Below are positions 8,174 through 16,179 of a stretch of 42,585 nucleotides of DNA, piece by piece. Position 1 is the first letter of the stretch. Each line of letters opens with the position of its first letter. The notes under the pieces were generated by a model. The model was not told the origin of the DNA and searched no databases. It was given only the letters and a program-made list of their open reading frames with translations. The stretch covers positions 1 through 42,585 of the forward strand of contig PGZW01000002.1 of NCBI GenBank assembly GCA_002841515.1. Reading direction: 5' to 3'. This stretch comes from Firmicutes bacterium HGW-Firmicutes-19. Lineage in GTDB: Bacteria; Bacillota_I; Bacilli_A; Erysipelotrichales; Erysipelotrichaceae. The translations under genes and the position numbers were made by a program.

Positions 8174-8200
8174 ATATCACATTCACTTAAGGAGGACATT

Positions 8201-9013
8201 ATGAGAAAAATTATTGCGACATTAAGTTTGTTAACACTCTTGCTGGCAGGTTGTGCGCCAGCTTCCAAAGATGATACGATCATTGTCGGTCTAGAATGCA
8301 ACTATGCGCCATTTAACTGGACCCAAATCGAAAGTGCATCCCCTGCCGTCAAAATTCAAGGCGATGCTGCTTACTGTGACGGTTATGACATTACGATTGC
8401 ACAGGCAATCGCTGATGGTCTAAACAAGACGTTAATCGTGAAGAAAATTGCTTGGGAAGGTTTAGAACCGGCTCTTAACTCCAATGAAATCGATATGATC
8501 GTCGCAGGTATGACTGATACCGCACAACGCCGTGAAAGCGTCAGCTTCTCGACCCCATACTATGCCTCAGACATGGTCTTGATCGTACGTAAAGATTCGG
8601 TGTATGCCGGTGCAAAATCTCTTGCAGATTTTAGCGGTGCAAAAGTCATTGCACAGTTAAGTACGTTTCACGATGATATCGTCGATCAGATTCCAAGTGT
8701 CGTTCACATGACGCCATTGTCTTCATTCCCTTTATTAGTCAATTCGGTGAGCAGTAAAGATGCAGATGCGATGGTTTCTGAACGTCCCGTCGCTATTTCA
8801 ATCGTCGCAACCAACAGTGACTTGATGATCATTTCGTTTGAAGAAGGTTTGGGTTTTGCCACTTCATTTGAAGATACCACGGTTTCTGTCGCCGTTCGCA
8901 AAACAGATACCGAATTGCTTGCTTCCATCAATACGATTCTTGCCGGTATTTCCGATGATACCCGGAATCTGTGGATGGCTGATGCTCTAGCCCGCCAACC
9001 GGAAGGTAACTAG
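8201..9013 (+). CDS. Amino-acid ABC transporter substrate-binding lipoprotein, predicted lysine-specific
   Basis: MRKIIATLSLLTLLLAGCAPASK lipobox; SBP_bac_3 fold; AAGGAGG Shine-Dalgarno before ATG 8201. The GTG start at 8153 in the ORF track lies inside the riboswitch terminator. Confidence 0.93.
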   Translation: MRKIIATLSLLTLLLAGCAPASKDDTIIVGLECNYAPFNWTQIESASPAVKIQGDAAYCDGYDITIAQAIADGLNKTLIVKKIAWEGLEPALNSNEIDMIVAGMTDTAQRRESVSFSTPYYASDMVLIVRKDSVYAGAKSLADFSGAKVIAQLSTFHDDIVDQIPSVVHMTPLSSFPLLVNSVSSKDADAMVSERPVAISIVATNSDLMIISFEEGLGFATSFEDTTVSVAVRKTDTELLASINTILAGISDDTRNLWMADALARQPEGN

Positions 9014-9807
9014 TGTTTTTGACAGGAAGTAAAATACCCGCTGATTTACTCGGCGGGTCTTGGTATATCTATCAGCGCTATGCTCCTCTTTTTTGGGCGG
9101 GAGCAAGAACGACATTACTCATTTCGTTAAGCGCTACTGTCATCGGCTTGATTATCGGATTGATCGTTGCCAGCATTCGCAACGTGAAATTCACTCCCAA
9201 AGATTCATTCTTTTCCAAGTTTATCAAAAAATTCATGCATTTGATTGCAACGATTTATATCGAAGTTTTTCGTGGGACACCGATGATGGTTCAAGCCGTG
9301 TTTTTATATCATGGTTTACGCCAATATGTCATGTGGAGTCCGATTCAAGCTGGTATTTTCATTGTTTCTATTAACACAGGGGCTTATATGGCGGAAATCA
9401 TCCGTGCCGGAATTCAATCCATTGATGACGGTCAGTATGAAGCTGCCCGTTCGATCGGCATGACGAATACCCAGGCGATGATCAGGATCATCTTGCCGCA
9501 GGCAATCCGCAATGCATTTCCTGCCATCGGCAATGAATTTGTTGTCAATATCAAAGATACATCCGTTCTTAATGTTATCAGCGTGACCGAACTGTTTTTT
9601 CAATCCAACTCTGTTGCCGGCATTGTCTTCCGTTATCGGGACACCTTTTTAGTCACAGCGGTCATCTATCTCTTTCTGACATTTACCACAACTCAGATAT
9701 TGCGGGCGATCGAGCGAAAACTGGATTCTCCCAGAGGATTTGGCGGAGCTTCTCAATCCATGCCCGGTAATTTTCCTTTTCTTAAAAGAAAGGAGCAAAA
9801 AGTATGA
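9013..9807 (+). CDS. Amino-acid ABC transporter permease
   Basis: [63 protein letters not shown]. Confidence 0.95.
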   Translation: MFLTGSKIPADLLGGSWYIYQRYAPLFWAGARTTLLISLSATVIGLIIGLIVASIRNVKFTPKDSFFSKFIKKFMHLIATIYIEVFRGTPMMVQAVFLYHGLRQYVMWSPIQAGIFIVSINTGAYMAEIIRAGIQSIDDGQYEAARSIGMTNTQAMIRIILPQAIRNAFPAIGNEFVVNIKDTSVLNVISVTELFFQSNSVAGIVFRYRDTFLVTAVIYLFLTFTTTQILRAIERKLDSPRGFGGASQSMPGNFPFLKRKEQKV

Positions 9808-10535
9808 GTCTGATCAAAATCAATAATCTTAACAAATCTTTTGGCTCCAATCTGGTTTTAAAGGATATCAATCTTACGGTTGAAGAGAAGCAGGTCGTCT
9901 GTTTGATTGGTTCTTCGGGATCCGGTAAAAGTACCCTTCTGCGTTGCATCAACCTACTGGAAACGCCTAATGGCGGTGAAATCATCGTGGACGGACAGAA
10001 TATCATGACCGCAAACTTTGATATCAATAAATTTCGCTCGCATGTCGGTATGATTTTTCAGTCATTCAATCTGTTCAGTCATATGAACAGTATTCAAAAC
10101 TGTATGATCGGTCAAACCGAAGTTTTAAAGCGCTCCAAATCCGAAGCAAAAGCCATCGCTTTAAAGTATCTTGAAAAAGTCGGCATGCTTGATTTCGCAA
10201 ATCAGTCCGTTAAAAGTCTTTCCGGCGGTCAGAAACAACGAGTAGCCATTGCCCGTGCCTTATGCATGGAACCGCGTATATTGCTTCTTGATGAACCGAC
10301 AAGTGCTCTTGACCCTGAAATGGTCGGAGAAGTACTTGAAGTCATCAAGCAATTGGCAAAGGAAGGTTTGACAATGCTGATCGTAACTCATGAAATGTCC
10401 TTTGCCAAAGATGTAGCTGATCTAATCATTTTTATGGATCAAGGTGTCGTATGCGAGCAAGGATCGGCCAAAGAAATGTTTTCGAATCCGAAGCATCCGC
10501 GTACCAAAGAATTCTTAGCCCGTATCTTACGCTAG
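9804..10535 (+). CDS. Amino-acid ABC transporter ATP-binding protein
   Basis: [56 protein letters not shown]. Confidence 0.96.
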   Translation: MSLIKINNLNKSFGSNLVLKDINLTVEEKQVVCLIGSSGSGKSTLLRCINLLETPNGGEIIVDGQNIMTANFDINKFRSHVGMIFQSFNLFSHMNSIQNCMIGQTEVLKRSKSEAKAIALKYLEKVGMLDFANQSVKSLSGGQKQRVAIARALCMEPRILLLDEPTSALDPEMVGEVLEVIKQLAKEGLTMLIVTHEMSFAKDVADLIIFMDQGVVCEQGSAKEMFSNPKHPRTKEFLARILR

Positions 10536-10573
10536 AATGCAATCTGTGCTATGATATCCCTCGAGGATAACAC

Positions 10574-11410
10574 ATGAAATTTAAACGGATCTACATCGAA
10601 ATCACGAATCAATGCAACTTAATATGTGACTTTTGCGCCACCAGCAACCGGCCGATTCGAACAATGTCTGTTGATGAATTCATTATGATTTGCGAGCAGA
10701 TCCGTTTTTTTACGGACTTTATTTATTTGCATGTTCAAGGTGAACCCCTTTTACATCCCCAGCTTAACGAAATACTTCAAATAGCCGAAAAATTCAGTTT
10801 AAACGTTCAGTTAGTCACCAACGGAACATTGCTTGAAAAAAGAATCGATCATTTGCTTGCCTCTCCGGCAATCAGACAGATATCTGTATCACTTCAGTCG
10901 ATGCAAACCATCGGCTACCTAGAAGATTCAGAAAAACGCTTTAATCTCATCAATCAGCTCGTTAAACTGTCAAAATCGGATAAAATCATTCAAATCAGAC
11001 TTTGGAATTATGATGAACAATTGTTCACCGATGGCATAAACCAATGTTTATTATTTTTCGGTATTCGATTTGAAGATCTGTTGATTGAAAAAAAGCGCTA
11101 TTCGACCAATCATAAAAACATTTTCTTCTCATTGGACAGACAATTTCAATGGCCCAGCGATCCCGGTTGGTTAAGCACGGTCGGTCGTTGCCAGGGAACA
11201 AACTCACAGTTGGCCATATTGAGTGATGGCACTCTTGTTCCCTGCTGCTTGGACCATCAGGGAGCCATTCATTTGGGCAATGTATTTGAAACCCCTTTTG
11301 CCTCACTGATTGAAGGCCATCGGCTGTTAAGTATTCAAACAGGATTTAAACAAAACAAAATCGTTGAATCCTTTTGTCAGCGTTGTCAATACCGGCATCG
11401 CTTTGACTGA
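10574..11410 (+). CDS. Radical SAM/SPASM-type protein
   Basis: CNLICDFC (CX3CX2C) near the N-terminus; C-terminal Cys cluster CQGTNSQLAILSDGTLVPCCLDHQGAIHLGNVFE...FCQRCQYRHRFD. Confidence 0.88.
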   Translation: MKFKRIYIEITNQCNLICDFCATSNRPIRTMSVDEFIMICEQIRFFTDFIYLHVQGEPLLHPQLNEILQIAEKFSLNVQLVTNGTLLEKRIDHLLASPAIRQISVSLQSMQTIGYLEDSEKRFNLINQLVKLSKSDKIIQIRLWNYDEQLFTDGINQCLLFFGIRFEDLLIEKKRYSTNHKNIFFSLDRQFQWPSDPGWLSTVGRCQGTNSQLAILSDGTLVPCCLDHQGAIHLGNVFETPFASLIEGHRLLSIQTGFKQNKIVESFCQRCQYRHRFD

Positions 11411-11424
11411 TTGATAAGCATAGA

Positions 11425-11453
11425 AAAACCAGCGTTTGATAGCTGGTTTTAAT
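11425..11453. terminator. Bidirectional intrinsic terminator between convergent genes
   Basis: AAAACCAGC-gtttgata-GCTGGTTTT. Confidence 0.85.
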
Positions 11454-11456
11454 TTA

Positions 11457-12287
11457 CTAGTCTTTCTTGTAAGTATCTCTTGCTAAATAAAGCAATGAGA
11501 GGCCAATCATCAGCAATGAACCAGCTAACAATATCTGATTAATTAGATTGTCAGATGTATTCGGTAAGTCATCAACTGAAGATGCGATGCATAATTGACT
11601 TGAAACAACATTGTCATCCAGTGTAACTGCACCAGTCATTGCCAGAACCTGTCCAAGGACTTCTGCTTTATTATTAAGTGTTATCGACTCAGATGCATAT
11701 ATACGTCCTGCGAATCTTGAGTCAGTCCCTACGGTTGCTGAGCTTCCTACCTGCCAATAAACTTCACAACTTGTTGCTTTGTTGATCAGGTTTACTTTAC
11801 TGTTTGCAGCGGTTACAAGGGTTGAAGCCATTTGGAATATAAATATTGCATCAGGATCGCCCTGTGCGTCAAGTGTCATTGTTCCGGTGATTTCAAATGT
11901 TCCGCTCTCAGATGCATATACACCCGGTAATAATGTCTGACCGCCTAGTTCAGTGGCAATGATGGTTACAGGCGTTCTGCCTGCAACATCATTATAAGCT
12001 TCAGTTAGTGCATCCTTAGCCTGACTGGCATCCGTATCCGTTAAGTATACTTCGCCATCATGAACGATATCGGCTGATCCTGTAAACGAGGTACCTGGAA
12101 ACAGTCCAATATCGCCATATACGACGGTACTCCCGGTATTGGTTATGGTTGAACCAGCCATAATCGCAAAGCTTCTAGTACCTCCGATTTTTATAGCTGA
12201 TTGAGCAGCCGTAGTTGTTAAGACAAAGAATGTAAACACAAATAACGAGGCTAATACTTTTAATATTCGATTTAGAAAATTTTGCAT
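11457..12287 (-). CDS. DUF3494 (ice-binding-like) secreted protein with C-terminal LPNTS sorting signal
   Basis: Signal peptide MQNFLNRILKVLASLFVFTFFVLTTTAAQSA; IKIGGTRSFAIMAGSTITNTGSTVVYGDIGLFPGTSFTG...ELGGQTLLPGVYASESGTFEITGTMTLDAQGDPDAIFIFQMASTLVTA; C-term LPNTSDNLINQILLAGSLLMIGLSLLYLARDTYKKD. Confidence 0.87.
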   Translation of the reverse strand: MQNFLNRILKVLASLFVFTFFVLTTTAAQSAIKIGGTRSFAIMAGSTITNTGSTVVYGDIGLFPGTSFTGSADIVHDGEVYLTDTDASQAKDALTEAYNDVAGRTPVTIIATELGGQTLLPGVYASESGTFEITGTMTLDAQGDPDAIFIFQMASTLVTAANSKVNLINKATSCEVYWQVGSSATVGTDSRFAGRIYASESITLNNKAEVLGQVLAMTGAVTLDDNVVSSQLCIASSVDDLPNTSDNLINQILLAGSLLMIGLSLLYLARDTYKKD

Positions 12288-12326
12288 ATTCTTTTTCCTT
12301 CTTTCTTGATTGCTTGTGGCAATCAA

Positions 12327-12476
12327 CTAAACGATTTTTCTGCCGCTGATTAATCTTAGCAAGATAAGCACGACTGCGATAACCAGCAATACATGAATGA
12401 ATCCACCCATTGTGGTTGCTGATACGATACCCAATAACCACAATATGATTAATATTACTGCAATGGTTCCTAACAT
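12327..12476 (-). CDS. Lmo0937-like small hydrophobic membrane protein
   Basis: 49 aa MLGTIAVILIILWLLGIVSATTMGGFIHVLLVIAVVLILLRLISGRKIV; AAAGGAG Shine-Dalgarno upstream. Confidence 0.75.
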   Translation of the reverse strand: MLGTIAVILIILWLLGIVSATTMGGFIHVLLVIAVVLILLRLISGRKIV

Positions 12477-12531
12477 GAAAGTTTTCTCCTTTCTTTTTTT
12501 AACATGTGTGATGGAAGCTAAACTGAAATTG

Positions 12532-12870
12532 TTATACTCCCTTTTCGACATTCTTTTTTATGTCTTTGACAACATTTTTGATTTCGTGGTCCATGTTATC
12601 CAATCCATCCACAATGTCTTCTCCGATATTCTCAGCATGATACTTTACATTTTTAAATACATTCCTTGCTTTGTACTGTGCATCGGTTTGAGCATTTCTA
12701 AAGGCTGTGTTTGCTTCATAAGCTGCCTTTTCCAATGAATCGATACCATGATCCAGCAAGCTGCCAACAGATTCATTATTCTTTTTATAGAAATAATAAG
12801 CGGTCGAAGCGACTGTAATCGATGCTAAAACTCCTAAACCAAAAGCTGTTTTTGTTGTAGATTTCATCAT
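12532..12870 (-). CDS. YtxH-like general-stress-type membrane-anchored protein
   Basis: N-terminal TM TAFGLGVLASITVASTAYYFYKK followed by a charged amphipathic helix; AGAAAGAAG Shine-Dalgarno. Confidence 0.55.
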   Translation of the reverse strand: MMKSTTKTAFGLGVLASITVASTAYYFYKKNNESVGSLLDHGIDSLEKAAYEANTAFRNAQTDAQYKARNVFKNVKYHAENIGEDIVDGLDNMDHEIKNVVKDIKKNVEKGV

Positions 12871-12928
12871 AATTCTTCTTTCTAGCGTTCGCTATGTTGG
12901 TCAATCTTCTATTTTTGAATAAAAAAGT

Positions 12929-12956
12929 GAGACCCGTTAACCATAAATCTCACCGA
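12929..12956 (-). terminator. Intrinsic terminator downstream of the antitoxin-like gene
   Basis: Minus strand GTGAGA...TCTCAC followed by TTTTTTATTC. Confidence 0.65.
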
Positions 12957-12996
12957 TACAATAGATTGTTGATTCTTACAAGAGACTTATTGCCCT

Positions 12997-13269
12997 TCAA
13001 CAACCAAATTCTGGTGTATTGATTTTATTGGGCTGAGTTAAACTTTGTAAGAGATTTAAAGCTGTCATCTTGTCTGAGTCACTCAGACTCTCGAAATATT
13101 CGAGAATAGGCGTTAGTTTTTCAAACTCATTAAGGGAGAATAACACTGCATCAAGTTGGTTGTTCTTGAAAATAAATAATCTGCCTGTGTTGTCCGCTCT
13201 TTCTCGACATGTTTTATAATTTTTTATCATGTCAGAATTTGAAACAATACCCTCTTTGAGTATTTTCAT
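12997..13269 (-). CDS. Orphan Phd/YefM-like antitoxin-type protein
   Basis: 90 aa; SNSDMIKNYKTCRERADNTGRLFIFKNNQLDAVLFSLNEFEKL resembles the Phd/YefM N-terminal pattern; no adjacent toxin. Confidence 0.6.
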   Translation of the reverse strand: MKILKEGIVSNSDMIKNYKTCRERADNTGRLFIFKNNQLDAVLFSLNEFEKLTPILEYFESLSDSDKMTALNLLQSLTQPNKINTPEFGC

Positions 13270-13390
13270 ATGTTTCTCCTTTATCCTATTATGCGCTCTT
13301 TCATCAAATTTGTCAACTTTTGTTCATATTATTATATTAATATATATTCTAATATTATTTATTATTATTATTTACACTATTGTGATTAAA

Positions 13391-13414
13391 CAAAAAAAGA
13401 GGATTTCTCCTCTT
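13391..13414 (-). terminator. Intrinsic terminator of rbfA, stem overlapping the stop codon
   Basis: Minus strand AAGAGGA-GAAA-TCCTCTT-TTTTTG; stem overlaps the TAA stop. Confidence 0.88.
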
Positions 13415-13745
13415 AGATGTCTTTTAACAACTGATCGATCCGGTTTCCCTTATCCAATGAATCATCTACTTTAAACAGCAGTTCAGGTACTTTGCGCACC
13501 GTCAGCTTAGAACCCAGTTCACTTCGGATATATCCTTTCGCCCTATTGAGTGCTTGTAATTGTGAATCATCACCCAACTCCCTGTTGAAAAAGGTAACAT
13601 AAATCGTAGCAATCGAATAATCACGGGTAACTTCAACATCTGTCACAGTAACAAATGAAACATTTGGATCCTTGACTTTAAACTGAATGATTTCGGAAAC
13701 TTCTTTGCGGATAATCTGTTCCAGACGTTCTTGCTTGATTGTCAT
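13413..13745 (-). CDS. rbfA: Ribosome-binding factor A
   Basis: RLEQIIRKEVSEIIQFKVKDPNVSFVTVTDVEVTRDYSIATIYVTF; downstream of infB. Confidence 0.96.
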   Translation of the reverse strand: MTIKQERLEQIIRKEVSEIIQFKVKDPNVSFVTVTDVEVTRDYSIATIYVTFFNRELGDDSQLQALNRAKGYIRSELGSKLTVRKVPELLFKVDDSLDKGNRIDQLLKDI

Positions 13746-13756
13746 AAAACAACCTC

Positions 13757-15604
13757 CTATTCTCTTTCGACTTCAACTTCCCCAAAGGCTTCAAGAATGT
13801 CGCCTTCTTTGATATCATTAAAATTCTTGATCGTAATACCGCATTCAAATCCAGCCGAGACTTCTTTGGTGTCATTTTGGAAGCGTTTTAGCGACCCTAA
13901 CCGGCCGGTGTAAGCAACGATCCCGTTACGAATCAAACGTACTTCACAGTCACGTACCAGTTTACCGTCAGTGACCATACAACCGGCAATCGTTCCGACT
14001 TTAGAAACTTTGAATATTGCGCGAACGCTGGCTTGACCGAGAATGACTTCTTCAAATACGGGCTCCAACATACCCTTCATCGCAGCTTCCATTTGTTCGA
14101 CTGCTTTGTAAATGATGTTGTGCAAGCGGATATCTACGCCTTCTTCTTGAGCTTTTTTACGTATATTGGCATCCGGACGTACATTAAATCCAATAATGAT
14201 CGCCTTAGATGCACTGGCAAGCATGATATCTGATTCACTGATAGCCCCGGCGGTCGAACGAATGACATTGACTTTAACCGTCTCGACATCAATTTTTTCC
14301 AAAGAGCTCTTCACTGCTTCAGCACTCCCCTGAACATCCGCCTTGACGATGACTGGAATTTCCTGCACATGACCGGCTTTGATTTGATTGGATAAATCAT
14401 CCAGACTCAATGCACTGCTCACTTTGCGTTCAGCTTCGATCTTGGTTTGCGAACGTTTATCAGCGATCATGCGTGCATGACGCTCATTGGCAAATACTTT
14501 AAATATATCACCGGCTACCGGTACATCGTTTAAACCGATGATTTCTACCGGTGTCGACGGTTTGGCTTCTTTGATTTCCTTACCGCGATCATCGGTCATG
14601 CGACGGACACGTCCGAAACATGCACCTACGACAACCGCATCGCCTGTCTTTAAGGTTCCATTTTGAACAAGTAACGTCGTTACCGGTCCACGTCCTTTAT
14701 CAAGACGGGCTTCAACGACCGTACCTGAAGCAAGACGCTTCGGATTGGCATTGAGTTCGGATACTTCTGATACGATCAAGATCGTTTCAAGCAGTTCCTG
14801 AACGCCTAAACCGGTCAAAGCGGATATTTTACAGAAAATCGTGTCACCGCCCCATTCTTCCGGCATCAGTCCCAAGTCAGCCATGGAACTCATGATTTTA
14901 TCCGGGTTGATGTAGGGCTTGTCCATTTTATTCACTGCGACAATGATCGGCACATTTGCGGCTTTGGCATGATCGACAGCTTCACGGGTTTGAGGCATGA
15001 CCCCATCATCCGCAGCAACGACAATGATCGCTACATCGGTAACCTTAGCTCCACGGGCACGCATCGCCGTAAACGCTTCATGACCCGGTGTATCAAGGAA
15101 TGAAACCTTTTTGCCGTTGACTGAAACCTGATAGGCACCGATGTGCTGTGTAATGCCGCCAAATTCACCGGCAACGACTTTTGTTTTACGAATCGTATCC
15201 AAAAGCGTGGTTTTACCGTGATCGACATGACCCATGATCGTGACGATCGGAGGTCTTGGTTCCAAGTCTTCCGGATTGTCTACCGTGGTATCTTCCAAAC
15301 TCGTTTCATCTAAAATTTCTTCTTTTTTAGCTTCGACATTGTATTCCATGCATACCAGCTGAATGAGTTCCTCATCCATTGAAGTATTGATGGTCACCAT
15401 TTTGCCTAACATAAACAGAAGTTTAATAATTTCGCTGGCATTCTTTTTAAGTAATTCAGCCAACTCCCCAACCGTAAGACCTTCTGTATAGGTTATCTTA
15501 CTTACTTGCTCGCCTTTGACGCGTGCTACAGGCGGTTGATAGCCTGATCTGCCGCGTTGTTGTTGAACCGGCGGTTTTCTTCTTTGTGTGGGTTTTCTTC
15601 CCAT
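13757..15604 (-). CDS. infB: Translation initiation factor IF-2 (short N-terminal region)
   Basis: 615 aa; [43 protein letters not shown]. Confidence 0.97.
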   Translation of the reverse strand: MGRKPTQRRKPPVQQQRGRSGYQPPVARVKGEQVSKITYTEGLTVGELAELLKKNASEIIKLLFMLGKMVTINTSMDEELIQLVCMEYNVEAKKEEILDETSLEDTTVDNPEDLEPRPPIVTIMGHVDHGKTTLLDTIRKTKVVAGEFGGITQHIGAYQVSVNGKKVSFLDTPGHEAFTAMRARGAKVTDVAIIVVAADDGVMPQTREAVDHAKAANVPIIVAVNKMDKPYINPDKIMSSMADLGLMPEEWGGDTIFCKISALTGLGVQELLETILIVSEVSELNANPKRLASGTVVEARLDKGRGPVTTLLVQNGTLKTGDAVVVGACFGRVRRMTDDRGKEIKEAKPSTPVEIIGLNDVPVAGDIFKVFANERHARMIADKRSQTKIEAERKVSSALSLDDLSNQIKAGHVQEIPVIVKADVQGSAEAVKSSLEKIDVETVKVNVIRSTAGAISESDIMLASASKAIIIGFNVRPDANIRKKAQEEGVDIRLHNIIYKAVEQMEAAMKGMLEPVFEEVILGQASVRAIFKVSKVGTIAGCMVTDGKLVRDCEVRLIRNGIVAYTGRLGSLKRFQNDTKEVSAGFECGITIKNFNDIKEGDILEAFGEVEVERE

Positions 15605-15613
15605 ACTTTCACC

Positions 15614-15907
15614 TCATTTCAAGCATTCCAAGATGTTTTTGGCCAAACCTCGATCATTGACACCGACGGCAACCCGCATGTGCATGCCGGTAGTCGCAGA
15701 GATCTGATCGATGGTTCCCCATATCAGACAAGGTATCTGATAGAACGTGCACTTATCCTGAAATTGTTTCTTACTTCGATCCGACGCATCGGATGCCACT
15801 AAAACCAAAGACACACGTTTATTTCTTACTGCTTCCATAAGCATAGCACCGGAAACTGTTTTTCTCGCCCGGGCCGCTATACCCAATAATCCCTCAACCG
15901 TACTCAC
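15614..15907 (-). CDS. L7Ae-family ribosomal protein (YlxQ-like)
   Basis: Starts VSTVEGLLGIAARARKTVSGAMLMEAVRNKRVSLVLVASDASDRSKKQF from GTG; GTGA overlap with the ylxR stop. Confidence 0.88.
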   Translation of the reverse strand: MSTVEGLLGIAARARKTVSGAMLMEAVRNKRVSLVLVASDASDRSKKQFQDKCTFYQIPCLIWGTIDQISATTGMHMRVAVGVNDRGLAKNILECLK

Positions 15908-16176
15908 TGTGGAAACATTTCCCGCAGCTTTTCGAAAAGTTCGACCGGGATCGGACACTCCAGTGCGCGTTGCAACGCTCCCTTTTTAGCAGCAACTTCA
16001 ACGGCTTCCCGGCTCTTTTTTAAGTAAGCGCCACGACCGTTTGCTCTTCCGGTCAAGTCAATGATGACTTCACCTTCCGGGGTCTTGACGATGCGCAACA
16101 ATTCTTTCTTGGGTAGTTGCTCAAGTGTGGCAACACACTTACGCAACGGTATCTTTTTCATGCGACAACCCTCCAA
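15904..16176 (-). CDS. ylxR: YlxR family protein (RnpM)
   Basis: KKIPLRKCVATLEQLPKKELLRIVKTPEGEVIIDLTGRANGRGAYLKKS; between nusA and ylxQ. Confidence 0.92.
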   Translation of the reverse strand: MEGCRMKKIPLRKCVATLEQLPKKELLRIVKTPEGEVIIDLTGRANGRGAYLKKSREAVEVAAKKGALQRALECPIPVELFEKLREMFPQ

Positions 16177-16179
16177 TCA

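Noticed and set aside
8153-8200. N-terminal extension of the lysine SBP from GTG 8153
   Set aside because: Lies in the riboswitch terminator; ATG 8201 has a strong AAGGAGG site and a proper lipoprotein signal peptide.
10574-11410. Radical SAM gene as part of a RiPP biosynthetic cluster
   Set aside because: No small precursor-peptide ORF, RiPP recognition element or dedicated exporter is adjacent; the neighbouring ABC genes are importer-type.
12997-13269. Complete toxin-antitoxin module
   Set aside because: Only the antitoxin-like gene is present; the neighbouring YtxH-like protein does not resemble a toxin.
13320-13380. AT-rich ATTATT/ATATTAAT tract as a replication origin or mobile-element scar
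   Set aside because: No DnaA-box cluster, iterons, target-site duplication or inverted repeats seen; more likely promoter/intergenic AT richness, though it might be a binding region for the antitoxin-like protein.
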